Source: Segatella hominis (GTDB lineage: Bacteria; Bacteroidota; Bacteroidia; Bacteroidales; Bacteroidaceae). From it: 64,000 nucleotides of DNA. The notes beneath the pieces were generated by a model, which saw only the letters and a list, made by a program, of their open reading frames with translations, searched no databases and was not told where the DNA came from. Both the position numbers and the translations under genes were made by a program. Shown here one piece after another: positions 19,464 through 29,120 of this stretch. Location of the stretch: assembly GCF_004535825.1 (NCBI RefSeq), contig NZ_SGVY01000004.1, positions 87,277 to 151,276 of the forward strand. Direction: 5' to 3'. The stretch's first letter is position 1. Each line of letters opens with the position of its first letter.

Positions 19464-19645
19464 CACTACATTTTTGATTAGGCAGGTCTAAAAGCTTGGC
19501 TTCTGCTCTGGGATTCTTTCTCTCATCGGAATAAGGCTAAGGCTTATTTCCCTTGGAACCTTGCTTAGGGATTCTTTCCCTATATGCGGAAAGTAATCTT
19601 CCGAAACTGGAGCTTGATCAAAATAAAATTGAAAATACTCAAATC

Positions 19646-20572
19646 ATGAAATTGAAAGAAATCGTACGAAATATCATCAGAATTCTTTGTGCCATGTCGA
19701 GCAAAAATCGTTTTCTGCTCGGATTTGTTGTGATAGTCCTGATTCTCGCCCTGATAAGAGTAGCGAAACCGAGCGTGGCGGAATCCTGTTTAACAAAGAC
19801 TGAGGCTGTTGATTCTTTGAAAAATGATTCTGCTGCTCTGTTGGCAGAGGATGATGCTGCGCTGGAGGCGGAAGCTTCTCGGTCTAATGAATCTCAATTA
19901 AATGGTGCTTCTGCTGGGAATATAGTGGATGCTGTGCCTGGAATTGCTTTGGACTCTGCTGCAAAGGGGAGTTCGATTTTCTTTGATAAGGACGGCAAGG
20001 AGGTGAAACACCGCATCTTTTCTGTTCCGCATTTTGGAAATACGTTTCCCGATCAGCAGGATGTGCAGATACAGGCAGCCAACCATTATGGGGTAAAGCC
20101 GGTGCAGAATCGTGATGAGGCTGAACACAGCAAGGGAGCGCTGGTCTATGTGGGTAGTAATCCGTTTTTTTATGTTGATAAACTCAACAATAGTATTCCT
20201 TATCTCGTACCCCGTGCTTCGGTGCTTTTACAGGATATCGGAAGGGCCTATTTCGACTCGCTCCAGATCAAGGGCATTCCGCTGCACAAAATCATTGTGA
20301 CGAGCATCCTCCGTACCAAGGATGATGTGGCGAAACTCCGCACAAGAAACGGAAATGCAACTGAGAATTCCTGCCATCTATACGGCACAACTTTTGATGT
20401 TTGCTATAATCGCTATAAGACTGTGCAGACGGCTAAAAATCCTCGTCGGGAGGTGAGAAACGACTCTCTGAAATGGGTGCTCAGCGAGGTGCTGCGCGAC
20501 TTCCGTGAGCGTGGTCGCTGTCTTGTGAAATATGAGGTGAATCAGGGCTGTTTTCATATTACTGTGAAGTAG
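19646..20572 (+). CDS. DUF5715 family protein, membrane-anchored; M15 peptidase-like motif
   Basis: I start at 19646 (MKLKEIVRNIIRIL), giving 308 residues. The upstream extension in the same frame has no signal character. A single membrane segment lies at about residues 24-42, followed by a Ser/Ala/Glu-rich linker and a periplasmic domain. The family has no assigned function that I know of. The last 100 residues contain SCHLYGTTFDV and end in GCFHITVK. The HxxGxxxD pattern plus a terminal histidine is the zinc-ligand arrangement of M15/VanY D,D-peptidases. A peptidoglycan role is my inference. Confidence 0.75.
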   Translation: MKLKEIVRNIIRILCAMSSKNRFLLGFVVIVLILALIRVAKPSVAESCLTKTEAVDSLKNDSAALLAEDDAALEAEASRSNESQLNGASAGNIVDAVPGIALDSAAKGSSIFFDKDGKEVKHRIFSVPHFGNTFPDQQDVQIQAANHYGVKPVQNRDEAEHSKGALVYVGSNPFFYVDKLNNSIPYLVPRASVLLQDIGRAYFDSLQIKGIPLHKIIVTSILRTKDDVAKLRTRNGNATENSCHLYGTTFDVCYNRYKTVQTAKNPRREVRNDSLKWVLSEVLRDFRERGRCLVKYEVNQGCFHITVK

Positions 20573-20626
20573 GTCTTAATCTTTGAAAATTTGAAAAATC
20601 AATCTTGTTATAATTAGGAAGAAAAT

Positions 20627-21406
20627 ATGACATTAAATATGAATATGAAAATGGTGATGGCGAGCATAGCACTTGCTCTTTTCGGGCAGCAAAGCTATGC
20701 TCAGGATTATATGAATGCCAAGGAAGTGACAGTCTTAAAGGGCATTGCCGTGGAGGGTGTTGATACGGCTGGAGTGCATCAGGACCCTACCTGTCCGGAA
20801 GTCTTGTTGGAAACTACGATGGGCAATATCCGCATTGCGCTCTATAATGATACGCCTCTGCATCGCGACAATTTTCTGAAGTGGGTGAAGTGTGGCTATT
20901 ATAATGGCTGTATCTTCCATCGTGTCATCAAGAATTTTATGGTGCAAGCTGGTGATCCGGCTACCCGAAAGGTGGATCCTCTGAAAAAGGAGGTTTTTGA
21001 TACAGCTTATGCCGTTCCTGCAGAAATCCGCTATCCGAAATATTACCATAAGCGAGGTCAGCTCTGTGCTGCACGCGAGGGAGATGAGGAGAATCCAAAG
21101 TTTGCTTCAGCTCCCTGCGATTTCTATATTACTTGGGGTAGGAATTTCTCGCGCCGACAAATAGAATATTTGATAGAGAAGGAGGCCAGAGAGGAGAAGA
21201 CCTATGTGCTGCCTAATAAGCAGGTGATTGACGGGTATGTGAAATACGGCGGTGTGCCTCATCTCGATGGCGGCTATACCGTTTTCGGGGAAGTACTTGA
21301 GGGTATGGATGTGGTGGATAAAATCCAGAATGTGGCCACAGACAAGGGTAATAACGACCGCCCTCTTGAAGATATTATTATCCTGAAGGCTTCGGTTGTC
21401 CGATAG
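20627..21406 (+). CDS. Secreted cyclophilin-type peptidyl-prolyl isomerase
   Basis: Isomerises proline peptide bonds in exported proteins. The signal peptide (about residues 7-25, ending SYAQ) predicts a periplasmic location. The cyclophilin core reads TTMGNIRIALYNDTPLHRDNF, then the active-site segment FHRVIKNFMVQAGD, and ends with GGYTVFGEVLEGMDVVDKI. An insert of about 40 residues rich in Glu/Lys/Arg interrupts the usual core. AGGAAG lies at good distance before 20627 and decides this start over three nearby ATGs. Confidence 0.9.
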   Translation: MTLNMNMKMVMASIALALFGQQSYAQDYMNAKEVTVLKGIAVEGVDTAGVHQDPTCPEVLLETTMGNIRIALYNDTPLHRDNFLKWVKCGYYNGCIFHRVIKNFMVQAGDPATRKVDPLKKEVFDTAYAVPAEIRYPKYYHKRGQLCAAREGDEENPKFASAPCDFYITWGRNFSRRQIEYLIEKEAREEKTYVLPNKQVIDGYVKYGGVPHLDGGYTVFGEVLEGMDVVDKIQNVATDKGNNDRPLEDIIILKASVVR

Positions 21407-21451
21407 CCTTCATGAGATATGGGAAGGGAAAATTCCTCCTCTTTGGAAATT

Positions 21452-21901
21452 TTATTCCTTACAGAATCTGTGAATCACATAAGTGACGACGCCCCATATC
21501 ATAAAGCGGTTGTTTTCGTCCACTCTAATGGGTGAGTAGTCGTTATTCCACGGCACGAGCCAGCCGAAGTTTCCGCTTTCGTCCATCTTGAACTGCTTGA
21601 TGGTGAATTCACCGTCCACGAATGCAATCACGAAGTTGCCATTACCGGGTTCTATCAGTCTGTCCACCACGGCCAGATCTCCGTCCAGGATGCCAGCATC
21701 CCTCATACTATCGCCCGAAATTCTCACGTAGAATGTAGCTTCCCTGTGTTTCACGAGCACATCATTGAGGTCTATTTCTCCCTCCATATAGTCTTGTGCA
21801 GGCGAAGGAAATCCTGCCTTTACACTCTGTTCAGCCATCGGAATGGCCATCTTTTCCCCGATTTCTGCGGGGTGTATAGTTAGTTTTATTTTTTCTTTCA
21901 T
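21452..21901 (-). CDS. umuD: UmuD-like autoproteolytic mutagenesis protein (S24 family)
   Basis: Accessory subunit of translesion polymerase V; it activates by RecA-stimulated self-cleavage. The cleavage site is A29-G30 (SVKAGFPSP), the nucleophile is S65 in ISGDSM, and the general base is K102 in FTIKQF. At 149 residues with no DNA-binding domain it is UmuD rather than LexA. It lies 147 bases downstream of umuC on the same strand, the reverse of the classical umuD-umuC order. Confidence 0.9.
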   Translation of the reverse strand: MKEKIKLTIHPAEIGEKMAIPMAEQSVKAGFPSPAQDYMEGEIDLNDVLVKHREATFYVRISGDSMRDAGILDGDLAVVDRLIEPGNGNFVIAFVDGEFTIKQFKMDESGNFGWLVPWNNDYSPIRVDENNRFMIWGVVTYVIHRFCKE

Positions 21902-22048
21902 TCTGTTTCTTCTATTCTTTATTATTAATATCTGTTTTGTTTTCCTTTCTTCTTTTGCTTATTCTTTTTTCAAAAAAAGTTGTTTTTAAAGGAGTCTTTC
22001 TACCTTTTTTCTCAACCTTTCTCTCAACCTTTTTTATGGATAATATTC

Positions 22049-23377
22049 TCAACATTTCACTTCCAGTATGTCGCTAATATCTGTGGTGAAACGTTTCGAC
22101 ATGTATTCACGCTTCAGGTCGAAACGGCAGTCTGTGCCCTGGATGGCTTGTCGGATAGTTCCGTATCCGTTCTTGTGGTTGATGGCATCGATGGCCGCCA
22201 TCAGTGCCTTCTGGCGCTCACGGTTGATGGGGTCGAAGAGGTCCTGCTCACGTGGCGTGGAGGGGGATATCTGCCAGAGTATCACGCCTGCCTTCTTGAA
22301 GCGGAACGACAGGTCGGGACGGTCGGACACAGATTTTGGATAGCGGGCGCGTAGGATGGTGAGCGCTGCTCCTACTATCTCGTCTTGAGCATCAGTGGCG
22401 ATGGGCAGTACGAGCGAGTCGTGGATGGTATATTCCGGCACATGATTGTTGAAACGAGAGGTCCAAGCAAATACGGTAACACCCTGACATACACTGCCTT
22501 GTCTGCGTAACTTCTCTGTGCAACGTACGGCAAAATTGGCCATGGCCTCCTCTATTACATTCTTGTCGCTAATGCCCTCGTTGGCAAAGCTCCTGCTCGT
22601 GCAGATACTTTTCTTCTGGGGTAGTTCCTCGATGCTGATGCAGTTTTCGCCGTTGAGTTCCTTCCAGGTTCTCACGGTGGTGATATTGAAATGACTGCGC
22701 ACCCAACTCTCTTTCTGTTCGGCCAGTTGAGCTGCGGTTCTGATTCCCATATAGTCGAGTTTGCGGGCTATTTGTCGGCCGATTCCCCATACGTCTTCTA
22801 TAGGGAAAAGCGACAGTGCCTTGTGTCTGCGCTCCTCGGTATCGATGAGGCAGCAGCCCTGATAGCCCTTGTATTTCTTGGCGAATTTTGAAGCGATTTT
22901 GGCCAGCGTCTTGGTTTCAGCGATGCCGATGGAGATGGGAATGCCCACTGCCCGGAGTAGGTCGGATGAGATTCTTGCGCCGTAACGGTGGAGCAGGGAA
23001 TCCGTTTTTTCGGAGGATTGATTTTCCTGAAAGAAGGCAGCGGCAATGGATTTGTCCACTTCGAAGAAACTCTCGTCGATGGAGTATTGGTCGAGTTGGG
23101 GAGAGTAATGAGAGAGCATTGACATCACTCTGTTGGACAGTGAACCATAGAGAGTGTAGTTGCTCGAAAATATCGCTACGCCCTCAGCCTCCAACTTTTC
23201 CTTCATCTGGTAGAAAGGATCGCCCATCTTGTAGCCAAGAGCCTTGGCTTCTTCCGAACGGGCGATGATGCAGCCGTCGTTGTTACTCAGTACAACCACC
23301 GGCTTGCCCACCAGGTCAGGGCGGAAAACCCGCTCGCATGAGCAGTAGAAATTATTGCAGTCAGCAAGTGCTATCAT
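22049..23377 (-). CDS. umuC: Y-family DNA polymerase V catalytic subunit
   Basis: Translesion polymerase for SOS mutagenesis. The N-terminal palm motif [17 protein letters not shown] carries the first metal-binding Asp. SIDESFFEV carries the second acidic pair. The helix-hairpin-helix thumb ([17 protein letters not shown]) and little-finger domain follow. It has 442 residues, full length. AAAGGAG nine bases from the ATG is a strong ribosome-binding site for this phylum. Confidence 0.93.
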   Translation of the reverse strand: MIALADCNNFYCSCERVFRPDLVGKPVVVLSNNDGCIIARSEEAKALGYKMGDPFYQMKEKLEAEGVAIFSSNYTLYGSLSNRVMSMLSHYSPQLDQYSIDESFFEVDKSIAAAFFQENQSSEKTDSLLHRYGARISSDLLRAVGIPISIGIAETKTLAKIASKFAKKYKGYQGCCLIDTEERRHKALSLFPIEDVWGIGRQIARKLDYMGIRTAAQLAEQKESWVRSHFNITTVRTWKELNGENCISIEELPQKKSICTSRSFANEGISDKNVIEEAMANFAVRCTEKLRRQGSVCQGVTVFAWTSRFNNHVPEYTIHDSLVLPIATDAQDEIVGAALTILRARYPKSVSDRPDLSFRFKKAGVILWQISPSTPREQDLFDPINRERQKALMAAIDAINHKNGYGTIRQAIQGTDCRFDLKREYMSKRFTTDISDILEVKC

Positions 23378-23530
23378 TTTACTCCTTTCGTTTTAATTGT
23401 TAATAGAATTTATATCTTTATCCATAGAATTTTCCTTTAGGTTCTTCCCCTGACATTTCCTTTGTTTTTTTTATTAATTATGTATTATTTTGCCCATACT
23501 TACGCAAATCTGAGTGCAAAGGCATTTGGG

Positions 23531-23575
23531 GAATAAAATAAAAGGCGTATGTTCCCATCACGAGAACAGTACGCC
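23531..23575 (-). terminator. Intrinsic terminator after the trypsin-fold/TPR gene
   Basis: On the minus strand GGCGTACTGTTC pairs with GAACATACGCC (one bulge) around CTCGTGATGG and is followed by TTTTATTTTAT. It lies 23 bases past the stop of the upstream gene and closes the dnaN-to-TPR gene series. Confidence 0.85.
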
Positions 23576-23597
23576 TACTATAAATGAAACCTAAACT

Positions 23598-25250
23598 TTA
23601 ATTCAATTTGTATTTCTTCAGATATTCATCCACTCTGGTATCACCCAGCTCCTTAGCTTTCAGCAGATTACCTTTGGCTTCCTCTTTCTTGCCTTTCTCT
23701 GCTTGCAGAATACCGAGGAGAAGATAACCATCAGCGTATTCCGGTGCCAGTCTGATACAGGCTTCTGCAGCGCTGATTCCCTCATCATATCTCTTCACGC
23801 GGAGATCGAGACTTGCCCATTCTGCAAAATAGGTTGGTTCGTTCGGATTGAGATAACAGGTGCGGGCGATGTCCAACAATGCTTGCTGCCATTGGTGCAA
23901 CTTCATCTCGCATTTGTATCGGGCATAGAAGAAGGTAGGGGCTATCGGACGAGCTATGCTGTCATACATATTATAGTCTGCCAATGCTTCTCTGGTCTTG
24001 CCCTGGGCATCAAGGAAATTGGCACGTGCCAGATAATAAGGGGCTGCCATCTTGGTGCGTACTCCTACTGATACGGCACTGTCCAAAAGTACTTTCAACT
24101 CATCGTATGGTGCTTTCAGCTGACTCTTAGCTTGGGCTGCCTCATACCATATCTCGCCACTGTTCATCGGTGTCTTGGTCAGTTCCATAAACAGGTCGTA
24201 TGCCTTCTGATAGTCCTTTTTCAGGTAGTTGATTTTACCCTCCTGGTGCTTGTAAAGCGGCTCAGCCTTGATACTATAGGCTTTCTGTGCTTCCTGCAAA
24301 GCCTTGTCTGCATTCCAAGCAGGGTAGATGGAATCGCCTACGTATGCTACCTTCTGATAGATGAGGTCAGCAAAATCGCCGTGAGCCTCATTCTTCTTGC
24401 TGCATTTCTTGATGCTTTCCTGCATTACTTTCTCTGCCTCCTCAAATTGCTGTTTGTTGACCAACAAGGCTGCCTTTTCCTTATAACCGAATGAGGATGT
24501 AGGGAACTTTCCGATAAACTCGTCTGCATATTTCATGTTGTCATCAGCCGATTTCTGTCCCTTGCTCAGCGTCATCATCGTGATGGCATCTTCCTCCTTG
24601 TCTGGCAAGGCGGTGCGGATGCCGCTTTCTCGAAGGGCTGCGTCCAGGGTGGAGAGACCGGTTACATGCAGTTGTTTGCCATAGTTGGCATCGATGGCCG
24701 TAACGGTACCATTGGAGTGCATAAGTCCGATTACTTGTCCGTCTTTATTGACAAATGGGCAACCTATGGCATTCTCTGGTGCGGTATTGCTGAAAATATA
24801 GTAGTTGTAGGAGGTGTTAAACTGCTCTACGCTACTGATATCCTCTTGCTGGTATTGTGGCTTTTTGATGGAGTAGGGAACCAGCCATACCTTGTTGCCA
24901 GCTTCTGAAGCCTTGCTTGCAATCGGTGCAGCATTGGTATTGCCGATGACTCTGAATTTAGCCATATCATACAACTCGTCTGCACCCATGATGGCATCTA
25001 CTTCCATCGATTTGCCATTGGCATCTACTACGGTTGCCTTGGTAGCGCCGATAAATGGCTTGAAGGTACTGATGGCAGTGCCCTTGTTGTCGATGAAGAC
25101 GCCCTGGGTAGAAGCGATGATGCCTCCATCTTTGTTGAAGGTGGTGAGTGAGAAGACACTCTTGGCTACCTTCTGCACAGAACCTGGCTGTGCAAGGAGA
25201 GATGATGCTCCGACCATCCATCCTATCATAGTTATATATATTCTTTTCAT
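23598..25250 (-). CDS. Trypsin-fold (apparently inactive) protein with C-terminal TPRs
   Basis: A signal peptide (about residues 1-20, ending LLAQ) sends it to the periplasm. Residues about 25-205 follow the trypsin/DegP fold pattern: GVFIDNKGTAIS, DMAKFRV, and PFVNKDGQVIGLM. The catalytic set is not intact. The histidine position reads STFKPF instead of TNNHV, and the GNSGGP box reads NAIGCPF. From about 215 to the end there are helical repeats of TPR type. It is best seen as a scaffold. The start overlaps the recN stop by four bases. Confidence 0.75.
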   Translation of the reverse strand: MKRIYITMIGWMVGASSLLAQPGSVQKVAKSVFSLTTFNKDGGIIASTQGVFIDNKGTAISTFKPFIGATKATVVDANGKSMEVDAIMGADELYDMAKFRVIGNTNAAPIASKASEAGNKVWLVPYSIKKPQYQQEDISSVEQFNTSYNYYIFSNTAPENAIGCPFVNKDGQVIGLMHSNGTVTAIDANYGKQLHVTGLSTLDAALRESGIRTALPDKEEDAITMMTLSKGQKSADDNMKYADEFIGKFPTSSFGYKEKAALLVNKQQFEEAEKVMQESIKKCSKKNEAHGDFADLIYQKVAYVGDSIYPAWNADKALQEAQKAYSIKAEPLYKHQEGKINYLKKDYQKAYDLFMELTKTPMNSGEIWYEAAQAKSQLKAPYDELKVLLDSAVSVGVRTKMAAPYYLARANFLDAQGKTREALADYNMYDSIARPIAPTFFYARYKCEMKLHQWQQALLDIARTCYLNPNEPTYFAEWASLDLRVKRYDEGISAAEACIRLAPEYADGYLLLGILQAEKGKKEEAKGNLLKAKELGDTRVDEYLKKYKLN

Positions 25251-26905
25251 ATTCTTAATAATTCCTTGGCATTAGCGAGTGCCGCCTCACTGACATCACT
25301 TCCACTGAGCATCTGGGCGATTTCCTGTACACGCTCCTGCTGTGATAGTTCCGTCATGCGACTGATAGTTCCATTGTCGGTTTCTTCCTTGCTCACCTTG
25401 TAGTGGTGACTGCCCATGGCTGCTATCTGTGGCAGGTGGGTAATGGAAAGAACCTGTCGTTCGTGGTTGCCCATCTCTGCCATGATCTGTGCCATCTTCT
25501 CTGCTATCTTGCCGCTTACTCCAGTATCTATCTCGTCAAAGATGATGGTTGGTAGTTTCACGGCTCCGCTGATCATTGCCTTCAGCGAGAGCATTACACG
25601 GGCAATCTCTCCTCCTGATGCTACCTGGGTAACAGGTTGGAGGGGGGTGCTCTTGTTGGCACTGAAGAGGAAACTTACCTTATCTCCACCATCGTGGCTG
25701 AGCGGTTTCTCTGTCAGACTGATGCTGAATCTTACGTTTGGAATGCCCAGCGGGATGAGGCGCTGCTTCATTTCCTCCTCTACTTTTTTGGCAGCCTTCG
25801 TACGGATAGCGGTCAATTCCTTTGCCTGTTTCTGTGCTTTCTCTAACAATTGGGTCACTTCCTGTTCCAAGGCTTCCACATCCTCGTCGCTATGGTCGAT
25901 GTGTGAAAGCTGTTCCTTGAGCTGATGGTAGGTTTCTATCAGTTCTCCCAAGTCTCTGACGTGGAATTTCTGCTGCAGTGAGTTGAGTTTGTCCAGTCGC
26001 TCATTGATGGTCTCCAGACGGGCAGGGTCAAATTCTACATGATCGGTCAGTCCGTTTACTTCCTGGGCAATATCTTTCAGTTCGATATAACTGGAATCGA
26101 TGCGCTCCAACAGTTCGGTTACTTCGGGATAAACATCCTTGATGTTAGCGAGTTGCTCTGATGTCTGTTTCAGTCTTTCGATGATATTGCCGTCATCTCC
26201 CGACAGATGGTTGTCTGCCTGATAGAGTGCCGTCTTGATATCTTCGGAATGACTGAGCATCTCATATTCCTGTTCCAGTTCTTCCTGTTCTCCATTCTGC
26301 AGTTGTGCCTCATCGAGTTCCTTAAACTGGAATCGGAGGAAGTCCTCGTTCTCCCTGTTCTTTTCGATTTCAGCCTTCAGAGCGTTCAGTTTCTGGTTGG
26401 CTTGTTTATATTGATTGTACGCAGCCTCATAATTCTTCCGCTGTTTCTCGTCCTGTGCAATAATATCCACCACATTGAGCTGGAAGTCTTCCTTCTGCAA
26501 CAGGAGATTCTGGTGCTGCGAATGTATATCGACGAGTTGTTCCCCCAGTTCCCTCATCTTGGTCAGCGATACCGGTGTATCATTGATGAAAGCACGGCTT
26601 TTCCCTGCTGCCGTCAACTCACGGCGGATAATGGTATCCGACAAATCTTCATCGATGTCATTGTCGGTGAAGAACTGTTGCATATCATATTTAGACAGAT
26701 CGAAGTGTGCCTCGATGACGCAACGATCTCTGCCAGCCTTGATAGACTTGCTGTCAGCACGGTTGCCTAACAACAGACCGATGGCTCCGAGGATGATACT
26801 CTTTCCTGCACCCGTTTCACCCGTGATGACAGAGAAGCCTGGGTGCATCTGGATGTTGAGTTCGTCGATGAGCGTGAAATTCTTGATATATAATTGTTTG
26901 AGCAT
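25247..26905 (-). CDS. recN: DNA repair ATPase RecN
   Basis: SMC-like protein acting in double-strand break repair. Walker A is GETGAGKSIIL near residue 30, with central coiled coils at about 150-360, then the ABC signature VASGGEIARVML and Walker B TIIFDEIDTGVSG. I start at 26905 (MLKQLYIKNFTLIDE), giving 552 residues, since family members open with this strand. It follows the DUF4835 gene after two bases and overlaps the TPR gene, so translation is probably coupled. Confidence 0.95.
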   Translation of the reverse strand: MLKQLYIKNFTLIDELNIQMHPGFSVITGETGAGKSIILGAIGLLLGNRADSKSIKAGRDRCVIEAHFDLSKYDMQQFFTDNDIDEDLSDTIIRRELTAAGKSRAFINDTPVSLTKMRELGEQLVDIHSQHQNLLLQKEDFQLNVVDIIAQDEKQRKNYEAAYNQYKQANQKLNALKAEIEKNRENEDFLRFQFKELDEAQLQNGEQEELEQEYEMLSHSEDIKTALYQADNHLSGDDGNIIERLKQTSEQLANIKDVYPEVTELLERIDSSYIELKDIAQEVNGLTDHVEFDPARLETINERLDKLNSLQQKFHVRDLGELIETYHQLKEQLSHIDHSDEDVEALEQEVTQLLEKAQKQAKELTAIRTKAAKKVEEEMKQRLIPLGIPNVRFSISLTEKPLSHDGGDKVSFLFSANKSTPLQPVTQVASGGEIARVMLSLKAMISGAVKLPTIIFDEIDTGVSGKIAEKMAQIMAEMGNHERQVLSITHLPQIAAMGSHHYKVSKEETDNGTISRMTELSQQERVQEIAQMLSGSDVSEAALANAKELLRI

Positions 26906-26907
26906 AA

Positions 26908-27828
26908 TTATTGCTTGATTTTGTCCCACGAATTGTTCTGTGTAGGATTGATGGAGAAGAGGAGGTCATAGATACTTTCCTTCTCTTTCTGAGTTCCCTT
27001 TCCCTTGTAGATATTGGAGAGCTCGTCTTTCTTGTAGTCCGTCCATATCTGTGGCAGGAGACTGAGCGGCTTGTTTTCCCTTGCCTTCTTCAGGTTCTCC
27101 TCCAGAGTGGTCGTGATTTCTGTACGTCCTCGTTCTGCATTGTTTGCCATCTCGTCAAGTCCCTTTCTGTAATAATCGTATTGGAGTTGGCGGAATGGTT
27201 TCATACCTCCGTCCAGATAGTCGGCGATGATGGCATAGCGGTTTCGGTTGTTGTCGAAAGCTTTCCATCCCGGGAAGTCGAGGTTCTGGGCATTGTTGGT
27301 GAGGTTCATGCAGCGCTGCAGGACGTCTTCTCCTCCCATCGGGGAGAAGGTGTCGAGATCCAGACCGATGATGAGATAAGCGTAGTAGGCGAAGAGGGCA
27401 GTCAACTGGTTGTCGAGTGTTTCCTCATTGAATTCAATCTGGTCGAACTCAGCAAACTTGAAGATAAAGTTCTCGTCCACATTATTATATATAGTAGTGG
27501 TGTAGGCGGAGTTATAGACGGGGCGGTTGGCCTGTATGAGTGCCTTGCAGGTGAAGAGACCTTGGCTCTTGTCATACTTGCTCACCGTCAGATTGAAGTT
27601 GCAGTTGATGCGCTCGTTCTTCTGAAATTGCAGATGCGTCCATTGTCGCTCGTTGACGAATCTCTCTAACGTCTGCTGCAGGTTGTCGAAAACAGCGTTG
27701 TCCGTGCCCGAAATCTGGGCATGGTTGATGGTAATCTTCGCTTGCAGTTCCTGCGCATGAATATAGGATGCACCACTAACAAGCAGGGTGCATCCTATCA
27801 TCAGTATCTGAAGGCAGAAGCCTTTCAT
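26908..27828 (-). CDS. DUF4835 family secreted protein
   Basis: A 306-residue protein with a signal peptide (MKGFCLQILMIGCTLLVSG, cleaved after HAQ). The start at 27828 falls right at the coaBC stop and is preferred over an upstream frame extension that overlaps coaBC. Homologues are conserved in Bacteroidota next to coaBC and recN, and I know of no assigned role. Visible features are the opening QELQAKITINHAQISGT, typical of the family, and a central GLDLDTFSPMGG. It is probably periplasmic or outer-membrane associated. Confidence 0.8.
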   Translation of the reverse strand: MKGFCLQILMIGCTLLVSGASYIHAQELQAKITINHAQISGTDNAVFDNLQQTLERFVNERQWTHLQFQKNERINCNFNLTVSKYDKSQGLFTCKALIQANRPVYNSAYTTTIYNNVDENFIFKFAEFDQIEFNEETLDNQLTALFAYYAYLIIGLDLDTFSPMGGEDVLQRCMNLTNNAQNLDFPGWKAFDNNRNRYAIIADYLDGGMKPFRQLQYDYYRKGLDEMANNAERGRTEITTTLEENLKKARENKPLSLLPQIWTDYKKDELSNIYKGKGTQKEKESIYDLLFSINPTQNNSWDKIKQ

Positions 27829-27829
27829 A

Positions 27830-29101
27830 TTAGAAGAGCTTAGCCAATTCATCGATGATGTCGGCAGCCACTTCTGTCTTTGGCTTTTTCTCATATTCTA
27901 TCTTACCCTTTTCAGAAATAATCGTGATTTGATTTTCGTCTGTCCGGAAGGTGGTGCCTGGGTTGCGGGTGGAATTGAGCACGATGAAGTCTGCGTTTTT
28001 CTTGATACGCTTCTTCTCTGCATTCGTTTCCTCATCATTGGTTTCCAGTGCGAAGGCTACGATGTGCTGGTCTTCCTGTTTCATCTGTCCCAATGCGGCA
28101 GCGATGTCGTGGGTGGGTTCCAGGCGAAGGATTAAGTCGTCCTTTTCGCGCTTGATCTTCCTGTCTGCCACCTCTGTAGGTTTGAAATCAGCCACTGCGG
28201 CACAAAGAATAGCTGCATCCATCTTGCTGCCCGTTGAGTTTCCATCGGTCTTTCCTTCAAAAGCCTTCGTGGCAGCCTGATACATCTCCTCACAGCTCTC
28301 CACGTCGATGCGGTGGATATCCTCATGACAGGAGAGTGATACTGGTCCGGCAACGAGGGTTACGTCAGCCCCTCTCTGTCGGCATTCCTCAGCCACGGCA
28401 AATCCCATTTTGCCAGAAGAATAGTTGCCGATAAAGCGCACAGGATCTATCTTCTCATAGGTAGGTCCGGCTGTGATAAGGATACGTTTCCCCATCAGAT
28501 CCTTTCCCTTGATACAGTCCTTCATGCCTTCCTTGTTTCCATCCTTCATTCCGTCCAGCAGGTCGAAATACTGGTCGATGTAATCCACGATGACCTCAGG
28601 TTCTTCCATACGTCCTTTACCCTCCAATCCGCTGGCAAGGAATCCTGAAGCCGATTCGATGATGATATTGCCGTATTCCTTCAGTCTTGCCATGTTGGCT
28701 TGCGTAGAAGGATGCTTATACATATCGAGATCCATGGCTGGAGCCAGGAAGACAGGAGCCTTCATGGAGAGATAGGTGGTAATCAGCATATTGTCAGCGA
28801 TACCGTTTGCCATCTTTCCCATGGTAGAAGCCGTACAAGGAGCGATGACCATTGCGTCTGCCCAGAGACCGAGATCTACATGAGAGTTCCAGGTGCCGTC
28901 GCGCTGAGAGAAGAACTCGCTTACCACGGGTTTATGAGTGAGGGCAGAGAGGGTGATAGGGGTAATAAACTCCTTTCCGGCAGGAGTGATGACCACCTGA
29001 ACCTTAGCGCCCCGCTTGATGAATCCTCGTATAATCAGGCAGGCTTTATAGGCTGCAATCGAGCCTGTGATGCCCAATACGATTTTCTTTCCTTTTAACA
29101 T
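27830..29101 (-). CDS. coaBC: Phosphopantothenoylcysteine decarboxylase / synthetase
   Basis: Two coenzyme A steps in one chain of 423 residues. The N-terminal flavoprotein CoaC (about 1-185) has GSIAAYKA and the PAMDLDMYKHP segment. The C-terminal CoaB (about 200-423) has ITAGPTYEKIDPVRFIGNYS, the CTP-dependent ligase motif. It joins cysteine to phosphopantothenate and then decarboxylates the product. A short charged insert of DGNKEG type sits in the linker. It lies between the exonuclease and DUF4835 genes in one operon. Confidence 0.95.
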   Translation of the reverse strand: MLKGKKIVLGITGSIAAYKACLIIRGFIKRGAKVQVVITPAGKEFITPITLSALTHKPVVSEFFSQRDGTWNSHVDLGLWADAMVIAPCTASTMGKMANGIADNMLITTYLSMKAPVFLAPAMDLDMYKHPSTQANMARLKEYGNIIIESASGFLASGLEGKGRMEEPEVIVDYIDQYFDLLDGMKDGNKEGMKDCIKGKDLMGKRILITAGPTYEKIDPVRFIGNYSSGKMGFAVAEECRQRGADVTLVAGPVSLSCHEDIHRIDVESCEEMYQAATKAFEGKTDGNSTGSKMDAAILCAAVADFKPTEVADRKIKREKDDLILRLEPTHDIAAALGQMKQEDQHIVAFALETNDEETNAEKKRIKKNADFIVLNSTRNPGTTFRTDENQITIISEKGKIEYEKKPKTEVAADIIDELAKLF

Positions 29102-29120
29102 AATCTGTGATTAGAAGAAA

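Noticed and set aside
19455-19464. GTACTTTTGC, a full match to the IntDOT core site GTANNTTTGC
   Set aside because: It coincides with the -7 box of a good promoter; the core consensus and promoter look alike, and no element is inserted here.
26911-27669. 252-codon frame opposite the DUF4835 gene
   Set aside because: Antisense shadow; the minus-strand gene has signal peptide and operon context.
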